Assembly: GCF_905171765.1 (NCBI RefSeq)
Contig: NC_053390.1
Location: 581,462,471 to 581,526,470, forward strand
Reading direction: 5' to 3'
Length of the DNA: 64,000 nt
From: Bufo bufo
Taxonomy: Eukaryota > Chordata > Amphibia > Anura > Bufonidae
The position numbers were made by a program, and so were the translations under genes. The notes beneath the pieces are model-generated. The model was not told the origin of the DNA. It saw nothing but the letters and a program-made list of their open reading frames with translations, and did not search any database. Numbering within the stretch: the stretch's first letter is position 1; the number at the start of each line of letters is the position of its first letter. Positions 1 to 10,800 of the stretch are shown here, piece after piece.

Positions 1-265
1 TTCCTAAAATCGATTCCATATACACGTCCCCTGATAGGGGACATAACAGGGATTAAACTGATAGGAATAGTACTACTTAACACACCACTCCTATCTGGTG
101 GCACAGTAGATTGCACGCGCAGTGCCCCAAATTGGAAGTAGGAGGACCGACCAAGCATCTTTTTCCATCTCCCGGTTCCTAAAATCAATTCCATATACAC
201 GTCCCCTGATAGGGGACGTAACAGGGATTAAACTGATAGGAATATTACTACTTAACACACCTAAC
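1..265 (-). pseudogene. Tandem U2 snRNA-like units
   Basis: Read on the minus strand, 265 down to about 91 follows the order of vertebrate U2 snRNA: the branch-site-recognition neighbourhood, then CTATCAGTTTAAT, a stem-loop resembling U2 stem IIa (ACGTCCCCTATCAGGGGACGT), then GGGAGATGG and a 3' part ending TGTGCCACC. A second copy starts immediately after it and runs to base 1, where the window cuts it. The block beginning TTCCTAAAATC recurs at 1 and 176, so the unit is about 175 bp, close to the length of U2 itself. The Sm-site region (ATTGATTTTAGG) is altered and there is no obvious snRNA promoter, so these are probably pseudogene or repeat units rather than working U2 genes. A U2-derived SINE is an alternative. 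Confidence 0.6.
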
Positions 266-510
266 GCAGAGAGAGGCAACGCAGAGAGAGGAGTCTGAAG
301 AAGAGGAGTCAGAGGAGGAAGGTGGCTTTGAGGAGGTGGAAGACCAACCACAGCAGGCGTCCCAGGGGGCTTGTTGTCACCTTTCGGGGACCCTTGGTGT
401 TGTACGTGGCTGGGTGGAGGAAGAGACCTTCAATGACTTCAATGAGGACAAGGAATGGGACATGGCTAGCTTGGTACCCAACCTTGTGCAAATGGGAAGT
501 TTGCGGTTGT
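266..510 (+). pseudogene. Acidic hAT transposase-like fragment
   Basis: The plus strand encodes a short Glu-rich stretch (runs such as EESEEEE and GGFEEVED, with PQQA and FNDFNEDKEWD) resembling the acidic linker of the ZBED-type hAT transposases elsewhere in this window. No catalytic motif is visible and both ends are ragged. It could also be a low-complexity tract unrelated to hAT. Confidence 0.35.
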
Positions 511-957
511 GCAAATGGACTGTTTGCAGTTGTTTGCGGTGCGTTGAACGGGGAGTTTGGTCTGTCACTGTGAAGCGGGCGTAACCCTTACACTACCTGA
601 TCGATACAACATCATACCTGATGTTTTAAAGCACGTTATTCCAAACAATTTAGAAATGTTAGGTGATTTATGCCCTTTATGGATTAAAACCAGACTCTGC
701 GTCAACTATGTAATTTTCCATGAGAGTTTTGCCATGGATCCCCCTCCGGCATGCCACAGTCCAGGTGTTAGTCCCCTTGAAACAACTTTTCCTTTACTAT
801 TGTGGCCAGAAAGAGTCCCTGTGGGTTTAAAAATTCACCTGCCTATTGAAGTCTATGGCGGTTCGCCCGTTCGCGAACATTTGCGAAAATTCGCGTTCGC
901 CACTTGCGTTCGCCGTTCGCGAACGGAAAATTTTATGATTGCGATATCTCTAATTAC
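511..957. other. Unresolved repeat-like spacer
   Basis: I recognise no protein here. Around 856-930 there is a run of short inverted and direct copies of CGTTCGCGAAC and related words, typical of hAT or MITE subterminal sequence. An open frame at 557-997 crosses this spacer and enters the antisense of the hAT gene, so I do not treat it as a gene. Confidence 0.35.
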
Positions 958-2705
958 TGACTGGTGCTGCACGTGGATGAATCGGAGGTGGAACTAGAGG
1001 AGGAGGCGGAGGAGGAAAAGTGGGATTTGGAGCCACTAAAGTAGGTACTGGCGGAAACCCTGATTGACGTACGGCCTGCAATCCTTGTCGTCGGTAGCAC
1101 CTGTGTCATCCCAGGGTACAACTCGCTCCCTGCCTCCACAACATTCACCCAGTGGAAATGTAGCGTCCCTGGCCGAATGCACTTGTCCATGTGTCTGTGG
1201 TTAAGTGAACCTTCCCAGTAACTGCGTTGGTCAGGGCACATGTGATGTTACGGGACACATGTTGGTGTAAGGCAGGCTCGGCACACCTTGAAAAATAGTG
1301 GTGGCTGGGGACTGCATAACGCTGGACGGCTGCCGACATCAGGCTGCGAAAGGACTCAGTGTCCACAAGCCTAAATGGCAACATCTCCAGGGCCAGTAAT
1401 TTGGAAAGCTGCTCATTTAGTGCTATGGCCTGTGGGTGGTTGGCTGGGTATTTTCGCACGCGATCAAAGGCCTTTCGATAAGGACATTTGGAAGCTGCGA
1501 TGGGACACGGAAGAGGATGTAGTCACTGATGGTGCTTGCGAAGGTCCAGGGGCAGGGTGGGAGGCATCCGAGCATGCGCCTTCGACAGGAAATTGGCCAG
1601 CACGTAACATAGAGGAAGAGGAGGTAGTGGTGTGACCCACAGACACAGATTGTGGACCCAGGCGTTCGTCCCACTTATTACGGTGCTTGGATGCCATGTG
1701 GTGGATCATGCTGGTGGTGGTGAGGTTGTGAGTGTTCACGCCCCTGCTCATTTTCGTATAGTGCAGTTTGCAAACTACTATTCTATTTTTGTCCGCACTT
1801 TCCTCAAAAAAGCGCCATATTGCGGAACATCTACCCCTTGGCAAGGGAGATTTCCGCAAGGGTTTCCTCCGTGGAACAGTTGCAGGCCTGTTTGGTGTGG
1901 CCTGCCTTCTCCCTTTTGGCACCCCACTGCCTGTTCCAGCCTGTTGCGGTGCTGCAGATCCGTCCCCCTCTGTACTGCTGTCCTCGCTCGGCTTTCCACC
2001 TTCCCAGGTTGGGTCAGGGACCTCATCGTCCACCACCTCCTCTTCCACTTCCTCACTCTGATCATCCTCCTGATTTGTTGACCTAACTGCAACCTCAGTG
2101 ATTGACAACTGTGTCTCATTGTCTTCATCAACCTCTTAAGTCAGTAATTGCGGTTGACTCATTGACAACTGTGTCTCATCATCATCCACCTCATTAAACA
2201 CTAATTGCGATTCCCCACCGTCATGTTCTTGTGAATGTGGATGCTCAAGAGGTTGGGAATCAGGGCACAAGATCTCATGTCCCTCTTCAAGCGTGCTTGG
2301 CGAGAGGGCCAAATCAAGCAATAGCGATGAAAAGAGGTTCTCGGAATATCCGAGTGTGGGATCACTTGTTTAGCCAGACTGTACATGGTAGGACAAAGGA
2401 GGATCACGGTGAGGATTGTGTTGACCAGACTGCTGGCTACTGAGACTGGACTTGGTGGAAGACAGGGTGATGCTGGAAGCATTATCTGCTGCAATCCAAC
2501 CGACCACCTGTTCGCACTGGTCTGACTTCAAGAGTGGTGTCCTGCGCCGCCCTCCAAACTGGGACATGAAGCTAGGTATCGTGGATGATTGTTTTTCTTG
2601 TGCTCTGGCAGCAGCCGCTGTTTCTCCGCGCCCAGGGCCACAGCCTCTGAGTGCACCATTAGCATCACGGCCACTTCCCCGCCCCTTACTGCTCGCCTTC
2701 CTCAT
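958..2705 (-). pseudogene. hAT-1: ZBED-type hAT transposase, truncated
   Basis: This is a DNA-transposon transposase read downward from 2705. The N-terminus (MRKASSKGRGSGRD) is basic. A BED zinc-finger region follows near 1850-1650, with the aromatic signature IWRFFEESADK, then VCKLH, then HHMASKH; the second zinc Cys appears as His, so the finger is degraded. The RNase H-like core starts near 1459, with NEQLSKLLALEMLPFRLVD and TGKVHLTTDTWTS, which contains the first catalytic Asp. The frame stops at about 957, so the second Asp, the CxxH insertion and the C-terminal dimerisation domain are missing. At least three frameshifts or stops separate the open pieces. The 102-bp array lies directly upstream in transcription order. 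The 3' end and its TIR are lost. hAT identity is secure; activity is excluded. Confidence 0.85.
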
Positions 2706-2841
2706 TTAGATATAGGCTTGAAAGTATGTCACACATACAGTAGCGTAGGATTGTGTATGCGCAAAAAAATTACAAAGGTATTTGTGATTAGGAAACGTTA
2801 TACAGGACAGGTACCACAGGTAATGTCACTGTTCGCAGTGT

Positions 2842-3967
2842 CTACGGAAAAAAGTACACTGGATGTCACTGATATTTTAGGGATGCGCACACTTTAAACA
2901 GGAGATGTGGCGCGGATAATTTAGCTGTCTGCAAAGGACATATTCTACGGAAAAAGTACACTGGATGAAACAGATATTTTAGGGATGCGCACACTTTAAA
3001 CAGGAGAAGTGGCGCGGATATTTTAACTGTCCGCAGTGGACATCATCTACGAAAAAAGTACACTGGATGTCACTGATAATTTAGGCATGCACACACTTTA
3101 GACAGGGGATTTGGGGCGAATAATTTAACTGTCCGCAGCGGACACCATCTACGGAAAAAGTGCACTGGATGTAACCGATATATTAGGGATGTGCACACTT
3201 TAAACAGGAGATGTGGCGTGGATAATTTAACTGTCCACAGCAGACACAGTCTACAGAAAAAGTACACTGGATGTCACAGATATTTTAGGGATGCGCACAC
3301 TTTACACAGTAGATGTGGTGCGGATAATTGAACTGTCCGCAGCAGACTCCGTCTTCGGAAAAAGTGCACTGGATGTAACTGATATTTTAGGGATGCGCAC
3401 ACTTTAAACAGGAGATGTGGCGTGGATAATTTAACTGTCCCCAGCGGACACCGCCTTCGGAAAAAGTACACTGGATGTCACTGATATTTTAGGGATGCAA
3501 ACACTTTCAACAGGAGATGTGGCGCGGATAATTTAACTGTCCGCAGCGGACACCGTCTACGGAAAAAGTACACTGGATCTCACTGATATTTTAGGGATGC
3601 ACACACTTTAAACAAGAGATCTGGCACGGATAATTTAACTGTCCGCAGCGGACACCGTCAATGGAAAAAGTACATTGGATGTCACTGATATTTTAGGGAT
3701 GCGCACACTTTAAACAGGAGATGTGGCGCGGATAATTTAGCTGTCTGCAGCGGACACCGTCTACGGAAAAAGTACACTGGATGAAACTGATATTTTAGGG
3801 ATGCGCACACTTTAAACAGGAGATGTGGCGCGGATAATTTAACTGTCTGCAGCGGACACCGTCTACGGAAAAAGTACACTGGATTTTACTGATATTTTAG
3901 GGATGCACACACTTTACACAGGAGATGTGGCGCAAATAATTTAACTGCTTACAGCGGCCTATGACAT
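2842..3967 (-). repeat. 102-bp tandem array upstream of hAT-1
   Basis: About eleven head-to-tail units of roughly 102 bp, each with the words GGAAAAAGTACACTGGATG, TATTTTAGGGATGC, CACTTTAAACAGGAG and AATTTAACTGTCCGCAG. Units differ by scattered substitutions. The array lies upstream of the minus-strand hAT-1 transposase, where a promoter or 5' untranslated region would be. The same unit recurs in opposite orientation at 45690-46340 inside hAT-E, and matching flank (GGCCGCTGTA) marks the shared outer edge near 3960. It is therefore part of the transposon family, not local satellite DNA. Confidence 0.9.
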
Positions 3968-4284
3968 AAAATCTAGACAAAACTGTCTCAGCAAACTTCA
4001 CTTTGCTGACACCACCGCAGATTTCTGGATTTCAGTTATCACACCCAGCTCAGGTATCTGGATGGGATATACATGCCTCTCAGCACTTATACTGTACACA
4101 TCACCGTGTACCTACAATTTGAATATTAGAGGTATAAATGTTGTTCTGCAAATGTTAGTAATCAAGTGAACTGTCTGAGAATACATTATAGAATTTTTAG
4201 ATTTTGGCCTTTGTAGCTAACCATATAAATTGACCAACCACAAACTATTTTATTATGTTGATTTTTTAGTATTTAGCCAAGTTA
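3968..4284. other. Unassigned spacer
   Basis: About 300 bp of moderately AT-rich sequence between the truncated hAT-1 and the first MITE. I see no coding frame, RNA gene or repeat terminus apart from the TTA at 4282-4284, which is the target copy for the next element. Confidence 0.5.
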
Positions 4285-5108
4285 GGCTACCTTCACACTA
4301 GCGTTTCTATTTTCCGGTATTTAGATCCGTCATAGGGTCTCAATACTGGAAAAAAAACGTTTCAGTTTTGTCCCCATTCATTGTCAATGGGGATAAAACG
4401 TAAGTGAACATAACGGATTGTTCCAAAATGCATTCCATTTCGTTCTCATACCGGAGAGCAAACCGTAGCATGCAAACCGTAGCAACCGTCCTGGGATGCG
4501 GAGCAAAATAGATCCGTCATGACCCACAATGCAAGTCAATGGGGATGGATCCATATTTCTGTGACACAATCTGACACAATAGAAAAAGGATCCGTCCCCC
4601 ATTGACTTTCACTGGAGTTCATGACGGATCCATCTTGGGTATGTTAAAGATAATACAACCGGATCAGTTCATAATGGATGCAGATGGTTGTATTATCAGT
4701 AACAGAAGCGTTTTTGCCCCCATTCATTGTCAATGGGGAAAAAACGTAAGTGAACATAACGGAATGTTCCAAAATGCATTCCATTTCGTTCTCATACCGG
4801 AGAGCAAACCGTAGCATGCTGCGGTTTGCTTTCCGTCCTGGGATGCGGAGCAAAATGGATCTGTCATGACCCACAATGCAAGTCAATGGGGACGGATCCG
4901 TATTTCTGTTACACAATCTGACACAATAGAAAAAGGATCCGTCCCCCATTGACTTTCAATGGAGTTCATGACGGATCCATCTTGGCTATGTTAAAGATAA
5001 TACAACCGGATCCGTTCATAACGGATGCAGATGGTTGTATTATCAGTAACAGAAGTGTTTTTGCTGAACCCTGCCGGATCCAGCAAAAATGCTGGTGTGA
5101 AAAAAGTC
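4285..5108. mobile_element. MITE-A, PIF/Harbinger-like, TSD TTA
   Basis: Starts GGCTACCTTCACACTAGCG after TTA (4282-4284) and ends with the complement of GACTTTTTTCACACCAGC before TTA (5109-5111). Termini containing TTCACAC plus a 3-bp TTA duplication fit PIF/Harbinger MITEs. A stretch of about 345 bp is repeated inside in tandem (CCATTCATTGTCAATGGGG at about 4374 and 4719). No transposase is encoded. The termini resemble MITE-E at 63338-63857. Confidence 0.7.
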
Positions 5109-5111
5109 TTA

Positions 5112-5638
5112 GGCCTCTTTCTTTTTTCCGTTTTTGTTCCGTTTTTTTGTGTTCCGTTTGCTTTCCGTATGCAAAACCATTCACTTCAATGGTTCCACAA
5201 AAACAATGGAAAGTAATCCATATGCATTCCGTTTCCATATTTCCGTTCCGTTCAAAGATAGAACATGTCCTATTATTGCCCGCAAATCACGTTCCGTGGC
5301 TCCATTCAAGTCAATGGTTCCGCAAAAAAAAAAACGGAATGCATACGGAATGCATCTCTTCCGTATCCATTCCGTTTTTTGCGGAACCTTCTATCGAAAA
5401 TTGTATGCCCAGCCCAATTTTTTTATGTACTTACTGTTTAAACATTATTGTATGCTTCCGTTTCCGTTTGCAAAAAACGGATCACAAACGGAAACCAAGT
5501 GGAAAAATGGAACGGCAAAACGGAACGGCAAAACGGAATGGAAACGGAACCACTACTGAAACAAAAACCCGGAAAACTGATCTGTTAAAAACGGACCGCA
5601 AAATACAGAAAAAGCCATACGGTCGTGTGCAAGAGGCC
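5112..5638. mobile_element. MITE-B, PIF/Harbinger-like, TSD TTA
   Basis: Begins GGCCTCTTTC after TTA (5109-5111) and ends GTGTGCAAGAGGCC before TTA (5639-5641). Inside are many copies of TTCCGTTT and its complement AAACGGAA, making the element strongly self-complementary. The left TTA is shared with MITE-A and the right TTA with MITE-C. Confidence 0.7.
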
Positions 5639-5641
5639 TTA

Positions 5642-6633
5642 GGCTGGGTTCACACGAGCGTGTCCGGATTAGGTCCGGATGCGTCCCGGTGTATTACGGC
5701 AAACCCGCGCGAGTAGGAACGCAATTGCAGTCAGTTTTGACTGCGATTGCGTTCCGATGTTCAGTTTTTATCGGGCGGGTGCAATGTGTTTTGCACGCGC
5801 GTGATAAAAAACCGACTGTGGTACCCAGACCCGAACTTCTTCACAGAAGTTCAGGTTTGGGTTAGGTGTTGTGTAGATGTTATTATTTTCCCTTTTAAAA
5901 TGGTTATAAGGGAAAATAATAGCATTCTGAAAACAGAATGCTTAGTAGGTGATCAATTGAGGGTTAAAAAAATAATAATAATTAACTCACCTTCTCCTCT
6001 TGATCGCGTAGTTACCGGTCTCTTCTTTACTTCTTTAATGATGAGCTGTGGGCTAAAGGACCTCTGGTGACGTCAGATCACATGCTCCTATCACATGGTC
6101 CATCACCACGGTGATGGACCATGTGATTGGAGCATGTGATCTGACGTCACCACAGGTCCTTTAGCCCACAGCTCATCATTAAAGAAGTAAAGAAGAGACC
6201 GGTAACTACACGATCAAGAGGAGAAGGTGAGTTAATTTTTATTTTTTTTTTAACCCTCAATTGATCACCTACTAAGCATTTTGTTTTCAGAATGCTATTA
6301 TTTTCCCTTATAACCATGCTATAAGGGAAAATAATACAGTGAATAGACTGTCATCTAGCAACCATGCGTGAAAATCGCACCGCATCCTCACTTGCTTGCG
6401 GATGCTTGAGATTTTCACGCAACCCCATTCACTTCTATGGGGCCTGCGTTGCGTGAAAAACGCAGAATATAGAGCATGCTGCGATTTTCACGCAACGCAC
6501 AAGTGATGCGTGAAAATCACCGCTCATCTTAACAGCCCCATTGAAATTAATGGGTCGGGATTCAGTGCGGGTGCAATACGGTCACCTACCGCATTGCACC
6601 CGCGCGGAATTACTCGCCCGTGTGAACGCAGCC
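5642..6633. mobile_element. MITE-C, PIF/Harbinger-like, TSD TTA
   Basis: Starts GGCTGGGTTCACACGAGCG and ends CGCCCGTGTGAACGCAGCC, flanked by TTA at 5639-5641 and 6634-6636. No coding sequence. A very long central palindrome occupies about half of it. It belongs to the same family as MITE-D at 27297-28232, with shared interior words TAAGGGAAAATAATA and GATTTTCACGCA. Confidence 0.8.
5877..6340. repeat. About 230-bp-arm palindrome inside MITE-C
   Basis: The arms run outward from a 2-nt centre at 6108-6109 (CATCACC-AC-GGTGATG) to roughly 5877 and 6340, with only scattered mismatches and small indels. The transcript would fold into a very long hairpin. The related MITE-D has the same palindrome centred at 27810/27811. 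Confidence 0.85.
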
Positions 6634-6636
6634 TTA

Positions 6637-6873
6637 GTCTTTATCTTCCAGTACTGGTGGAATGTTTCATTTAAACAGTCTACACTTTCCTCTTATAGTA
6701 ATTGCATTTCACAGCTTTGCCCAGAGACTGTCTGAAAATAAAACTTTAGGATGTAAGAAGGCTTAGAATTTTAGAAAAATTTAAAAAACCCACTTTTTAA
6801 GGACTAGTTCAGTTCTGAAGTCAATTTTTCTTATGGACAGTACTGCTGACACATGGTTATTACCATTTTATAG
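6637..6873. repeat. Fragment related to the TTAA element
   Basis: About 80 bp at 6751-6832 (words AACCCACTTTTTAAGGAC and AGTTCAGTTCTGAAGT) matches 19033-19123 inside the TTAA element at 18693-19844. The rest is not recognisable. The last 8 bases, TTTTATAG at 6866-6873, are the left TSD of hAT-L. Confidence 0.6.
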
Positions 6874-7206
6874 TAGTGTTGACCACGAATATTCTAATCG
6901 CGAATTTTTATCGCGAATATTGGCACTTTGAAAAACTGCGAATATCTAGAATATAGTGCTATATATTTGGAATCGCGAATATTCTAGATTTTTTTTTCAA
7001 TAGGTACCCATGATCCCTCACTGTTTCTTGCTTGTGGGTCAATGAGAAGGCTGCAATATATTTGACTTTCAGGATAGTGTTGATTGCGAATTATCGTATC
7101 GCAAATTTTTTTATCGCAAATTTTTATTGCGAATTTTCGGATTGACGATTCGCAGAATCAAGAAAATAATTACTGGAGATCATGAATTCTCGAATTTATG
7201 GTGAAT

Positions 7207-7526
7207 ATTCAAGAAGTCTGGTTTCTGAAACAACCAGAGTGGGAACCTGTGCTGATTACGGTGTAGTCAAGGGTTTAGAGACACAAATAAAAGGTTGTAT
7301 GGATTGGTACCTTATAGGAAAGCGATCTATGCGTGGAAGATCCTCCTTGTTATTGAAGGGAAGCTGGTGTCCGGATGGCTTCTGGTTCAACCTTCTAGCG
7401 TGAGTGATGCTCCGGCCGGCAGCAAATCACTCGTGCGAGGGAACCACCAGTTTGAAGTCCGGGAATTTCGGCGTGTGACGTCACCGCACTCTGTATGCAT
7501 GCCTTCAGGGGACAAAAACTAACCGA
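7207..7526 (-). repeat. Left copy of the PLE compound's inverted terminal segment
   Basis: This segment is the inverted counterpart of 16507-16815. Shared words include GAAACAACCAGAGTGGGAACC, GGTACCTTATAGGA, GATGCTCCGGCCGGCAGCAA and GACAAAAACTAACCGACGC. It is the downstream continuation of PLE1 on the minus strand, starting immediately after the hammerhead-like motif. PLEs commonly carry such terminal segments (pseudo-LTRs) in direct or inverted arrangement. Confidence 0.8.
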
Positions 7527-7559
7527 CGCATTTTTGAGCCAGTCGGGCTCCTTCGTCAG
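7525..7559 (-). ncRNA. Degenerate hammerhead ribozyme of PLE1
   Basis: On the minus strand: CTGACGA, a stem-II hairpin GAGCC/GGCTC, then CAAAAA where GAAA is expected, then a TGCGTC cleavage-site region. The catalytic GAAA box has lost its G, so self-cleavage is doubtful. It sits at the 3' end of PLE1, exactly where PLE hammerheads are known to lie. Confidence 0.65.
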
Positions 7560-7675
7560 GGATGGTGAGATTTGTCAGTCCTGAGAATAAATAGGCACTC
7601 ATTCCCATGACAACCACTGGTTTATTATTACAAGGAGTGTTTAACCCCGTTCGGTTTATGGGTTAGTATTATGCA

Positions 7676-10260
7676 TTAATCAAAGGCAAATAGTTCGATC
7701 TCCTGATTTAAGCCATATGGGGCTAAACTGTTTAATTTAAAAATCCATTTACTTTCTTTCCGTGACATTTGCTTAATATAATTGCCACCTCTTTTGTTGG
7801 TGGGCACCGTTTCAATGCCTCCAAATGTGGATCCCGCAAAGTTGCCCGCATGATTTTGGGCATAATGGCGGGATAGTGGGTGTCCCTCAAATTTTTTGTG
7901 TATATTATTGATGTGCTTTCTGATTCTGGTTTTTAGCTGTCTTTTTGTTCTCCCCACGTATATTTTTTGGCAGGGACATCTTATATAGTATATGACTCCT
8001 GTGGTATTGCATGTCATGTAATGGTTGATTTTAAAAACTGAGTGTTTTTCTTTTATTTCCATTATTGGTCCTTTTATGATTTTTTTTGGTCAGTTTACAG
8101 TTGGCACATAATTTACAGGGATAAAAACCCTTCTTCATAGTTTGTTTATGTATGGGTGGTTTATTGATTGTGATAGAAGGTGCCACCAGGTTAGAAAGGT
8201 TTGGGGCCTTCTTAAATATGAATTTTGGATATTCTGTGATCATTTCACCAACTTGCTTGTCCTGTTTTAATATTTCCCAATGCCGTCTTACAGTTTTTTT
8301 GAAAATTGAGGAGCCTTCACTATATCTGCTGATGATAGGGATTTAAATGGTTTGTGGTCCTACGTGTTTGTCATCTTTTGGTAATTTTACTTTATCTTGT
8401 CTTGTGTCTTTCTGTAGTAACACTGATTGATCAAGTCTAATAACTTGATCTGCGATTGGTACCAGATTTTTTATATCGTATCCCTTTTCCATGAATTTTT
8501 TATTACATTTTTGGGATTCTTCTCTGTAATCCCTATCATTGGTGCAGTTTCTCCTTGCTCATATATATTGGCTACGTGGGATGTTATTTAACCAAATTGG
8601 TAGGTGGCAGCTATTGAGGGGTATAAAACTATTGGTGTCCGTGGGTTTGTGGTACGTCTTCGTATGGATGGACCCATCTACAATCGAAATCATTACGTCT
8701 AAAAAATGTATCTGTTTTTTACTCCAAGTAGGGCTAAAATTAAGATAAAAATCTTTTTTATTTAAGCCAATTAAAAATTCTTCCAATAAAAGTTTATCTC
8801 CCTTCCATATAAAAATCATGTCGTCAATGAAACTTTTCCAAAGGACCAGATTCTCACCAATCTCGCCCGAGGTGCGGTAGGTAAGCTCCTCCCATCGACC
8901 CATATACAGGTTTGCGAAACTCGGTGCGAATCTGGTCCCCATCGCGGTCCCCCACGTCTGTAAGTAAAAATCGGATCCATGTTTAAAATAGTTATGTTTC
9001 AAAATGAACGTAATACATTCTCCAATAAAATGGATCTGTTCCTCTGGCATCACGCCATCTTTCTTTAAAAAATATTCTGTGGCTTCTCTTCCTTTTTCAT
9101 ATTCAATAACAGTGTAAAGTGATGCTACATCTAGGGTACCTAGAATGTAATTATCCTTCCAATCTATCTCTTTTAATATCTGTAAAATGTGTTTTTGTGT
9201 CTTTGAGATATGCGGGTAGCTTTTGTACATATGGCTGTAGTAATACATCAATATACTTTGATAGATTGGATGTTAATCCGTCAATTCCCGAGATTATAGG
9301 TCTTCCGGGGGGGGGGGGGGGGGGTTAGTTTTACATTTATGGATCTTGGGCAAGTAGTAAAATATTGGGATCCTTGGATTCTGGTTGTTAATATAAAATG
9401 CTTCCTCTGTTGATATGATTCCTTTTATTTTTCCATTATTTACCAGTATTTTTAGTTTTTTCTTATAGGATTCTGTCGGATTCATCGTGAGTTTCCTATA
9501 GGTTTTACTATCCGATAATAACCGTACGCATTCTGTACGATATGTTTCCTGATCCAGCACTACTATACCACCCCCTTTATCAGCTGGTCTGATTATGATC
9601 CCGTTATTGACCTGTAGTGTTTTTATGGCCTTTATTTCGCCCTTAGGTAGATTCCCTGGGCCTGTCATTCTATACGGGTTAATTTTACGTAGATCTCGAG
9701 TCACTAAAGTCTGAAAGGTTCTGATGGCATCAGAATATTCATTCATGGGATTAAAGTTGGATTTTTGTTTCAGTCCCGTATGGATGAATTGACCACCCTC
9801 CTTTGTTATTGGGTTATCATTATGATTATCATTATAGATATCATTATCGTTATCATAGTCCTTGTCAAAGTCTTTGTCATTGTCATTGGTCTTCTTTTCT
9901 TTTTCTACATTTTTCTTATTTTTTGATGTTATTATTTCCATATTATTGTTAGCCTTTTTTATTTTATTTGTAATATTTCTCTCTTTTAGGATTCCATCTA
10001 TTTTCAGAAAGTATTTTTTTAGGGCTAATTTCCGGATAAATTTTCTTACACCAATAAAAGCATCAAAAGGGCAAAATTTAGAGGACGGGGCAAATTTTAG
10101 ACCTTTTTCTAACAGTCTAATTTCATCCGTGTTTAATGTATAGGAACTTAGATTAAAAATACTCTGGCCTCTTGGCTCCTGTAATTGTGCTTTTCTTGTC
10201 AGTCCTTTTCCTCTTCTCCCTCTTTGTTTTTTTTTCTTTTTGCCGTTGCCCTTGTTTGAA
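7676..10260 (-). pseudogene. PLE1: Penelope-like RT and GIY-YIG endonuclease, frameshifted
   Basis: Read downward from about 10260. A basic N-terminal stretch without a usable Met leads into FCPFDAFIGVRKFIRKLALK, then the PLE signature IIIRPADKGGGIVVLD near 9590, then [14 protein letters not shown]. An 18-base C tract breaks the frame here (plus-strand G run 9307-9324). The RT core continues at 9251-8559 with LGTLDVASLYT, QTWGTAMGTRFAPSFANLYM and the catalytic FIDDMIFIW. A further interruption follows, then the linker Cys motif PCKLCANCK (near 8130) and a GIY-YIG domain at 8062-7676 with VIYYIRCPCQKIYVGRTKR. The domain order (RT then GIY-YIG) is that of endonuclease-bearing Penelope elements. 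It would reverse-transcribe its own RNA, with the endonuclease cutting the target. The breaks make it non-functional. Confidence 0.9.
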
Positions 10261-10395
10261 AAAAATCCTTATTCACAGTTTTCTTGACTACTTTATTTTC
10301 CTTAGTAGTATTTACATTTATTTTTGCATTTGATCTTCTCCTATTGGATATTCCTTTTTGCGATCACCTCACTTGTGTATGACAAAAGAGGTTGC

Positions 10396-10660
10396 AATTA
10401 TATTAAGGAAATGTCACGGAAAGAAAGTAAATGGATTTTTAAAGTAAACAGTTTAGCCCCATATGGCTTAAATCAGGAGATTGAACTATTTGCCTTTGAT
10501 TAATGCATAATACTAACCCATAAACCGAACGGGGTTAAACACTCCTTGTTATAATAAACCAGTGGTTGTCATGGGAACGAGTGCCTATTTATTCTCAGGA
10601 CTGACAAATCTCACCATCCCTGACGAAGGAGCCAGACTGGCTCAGAAACGCTATATAGGC
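10396..10660 (+). repeat. Inverted copy of the PLE1 3' end
   Basis: Plus-strand sequence nearly identical to the minus strand of about 7527-7800: the end of the GIY-YIG frame (LAPYGLNQEIELFAFD), its stop, the 3' untranslated words ACCGAACGGGGTTAAACACTCC, and a hammerhead-like motif. PLE1 is therefore bounded upstream by an inverted copy of its own 3' end. Confidence 0.85.
10620..10651 (+). ncRNA. Hammerhead-like motif in the inverted PLE1 end
   Basis: CTGACGA, stem II GAGCC/GGCTC, then GAAAC are all present, but the GTC cleavage triplet is replaced (GCTATATAGG), so this copy lacks a recognisable cleavage site. Confidence 0.6.
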
Positions 10661-10800
10661 AAAACTTCGTGGCACTCTGCCGTTCGTTTGCTGCTGGAAG
10701 TCGGGTTCCCACCCCGTTTCAGTAAGAATATGAAAACTCCAGCAATAGCATTGCAAAGAAGAAATTCTTTAATAGACATTTGCGGCTGTGTACAATAAGT

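Noticed and set aside
557..997. 146-codon plus-strand open frame
   Set aside because: It crosses a spacer and the antisense of hAT-1; no motif, composition unlike a gene.
2842..3967. Regular repeats resembling a CRISPR array
   Set aside because: 102-bp units are homologous throughout, with no unique spacers, in a eukaryotic transposon.
4949..5716. 255-codon ORF across MITE-A/B
   Set aside because: It spans the MITE boundary and is made of TTCCGTTT-type repeats (Phe/Arg/Lys-rich); not a protein family.
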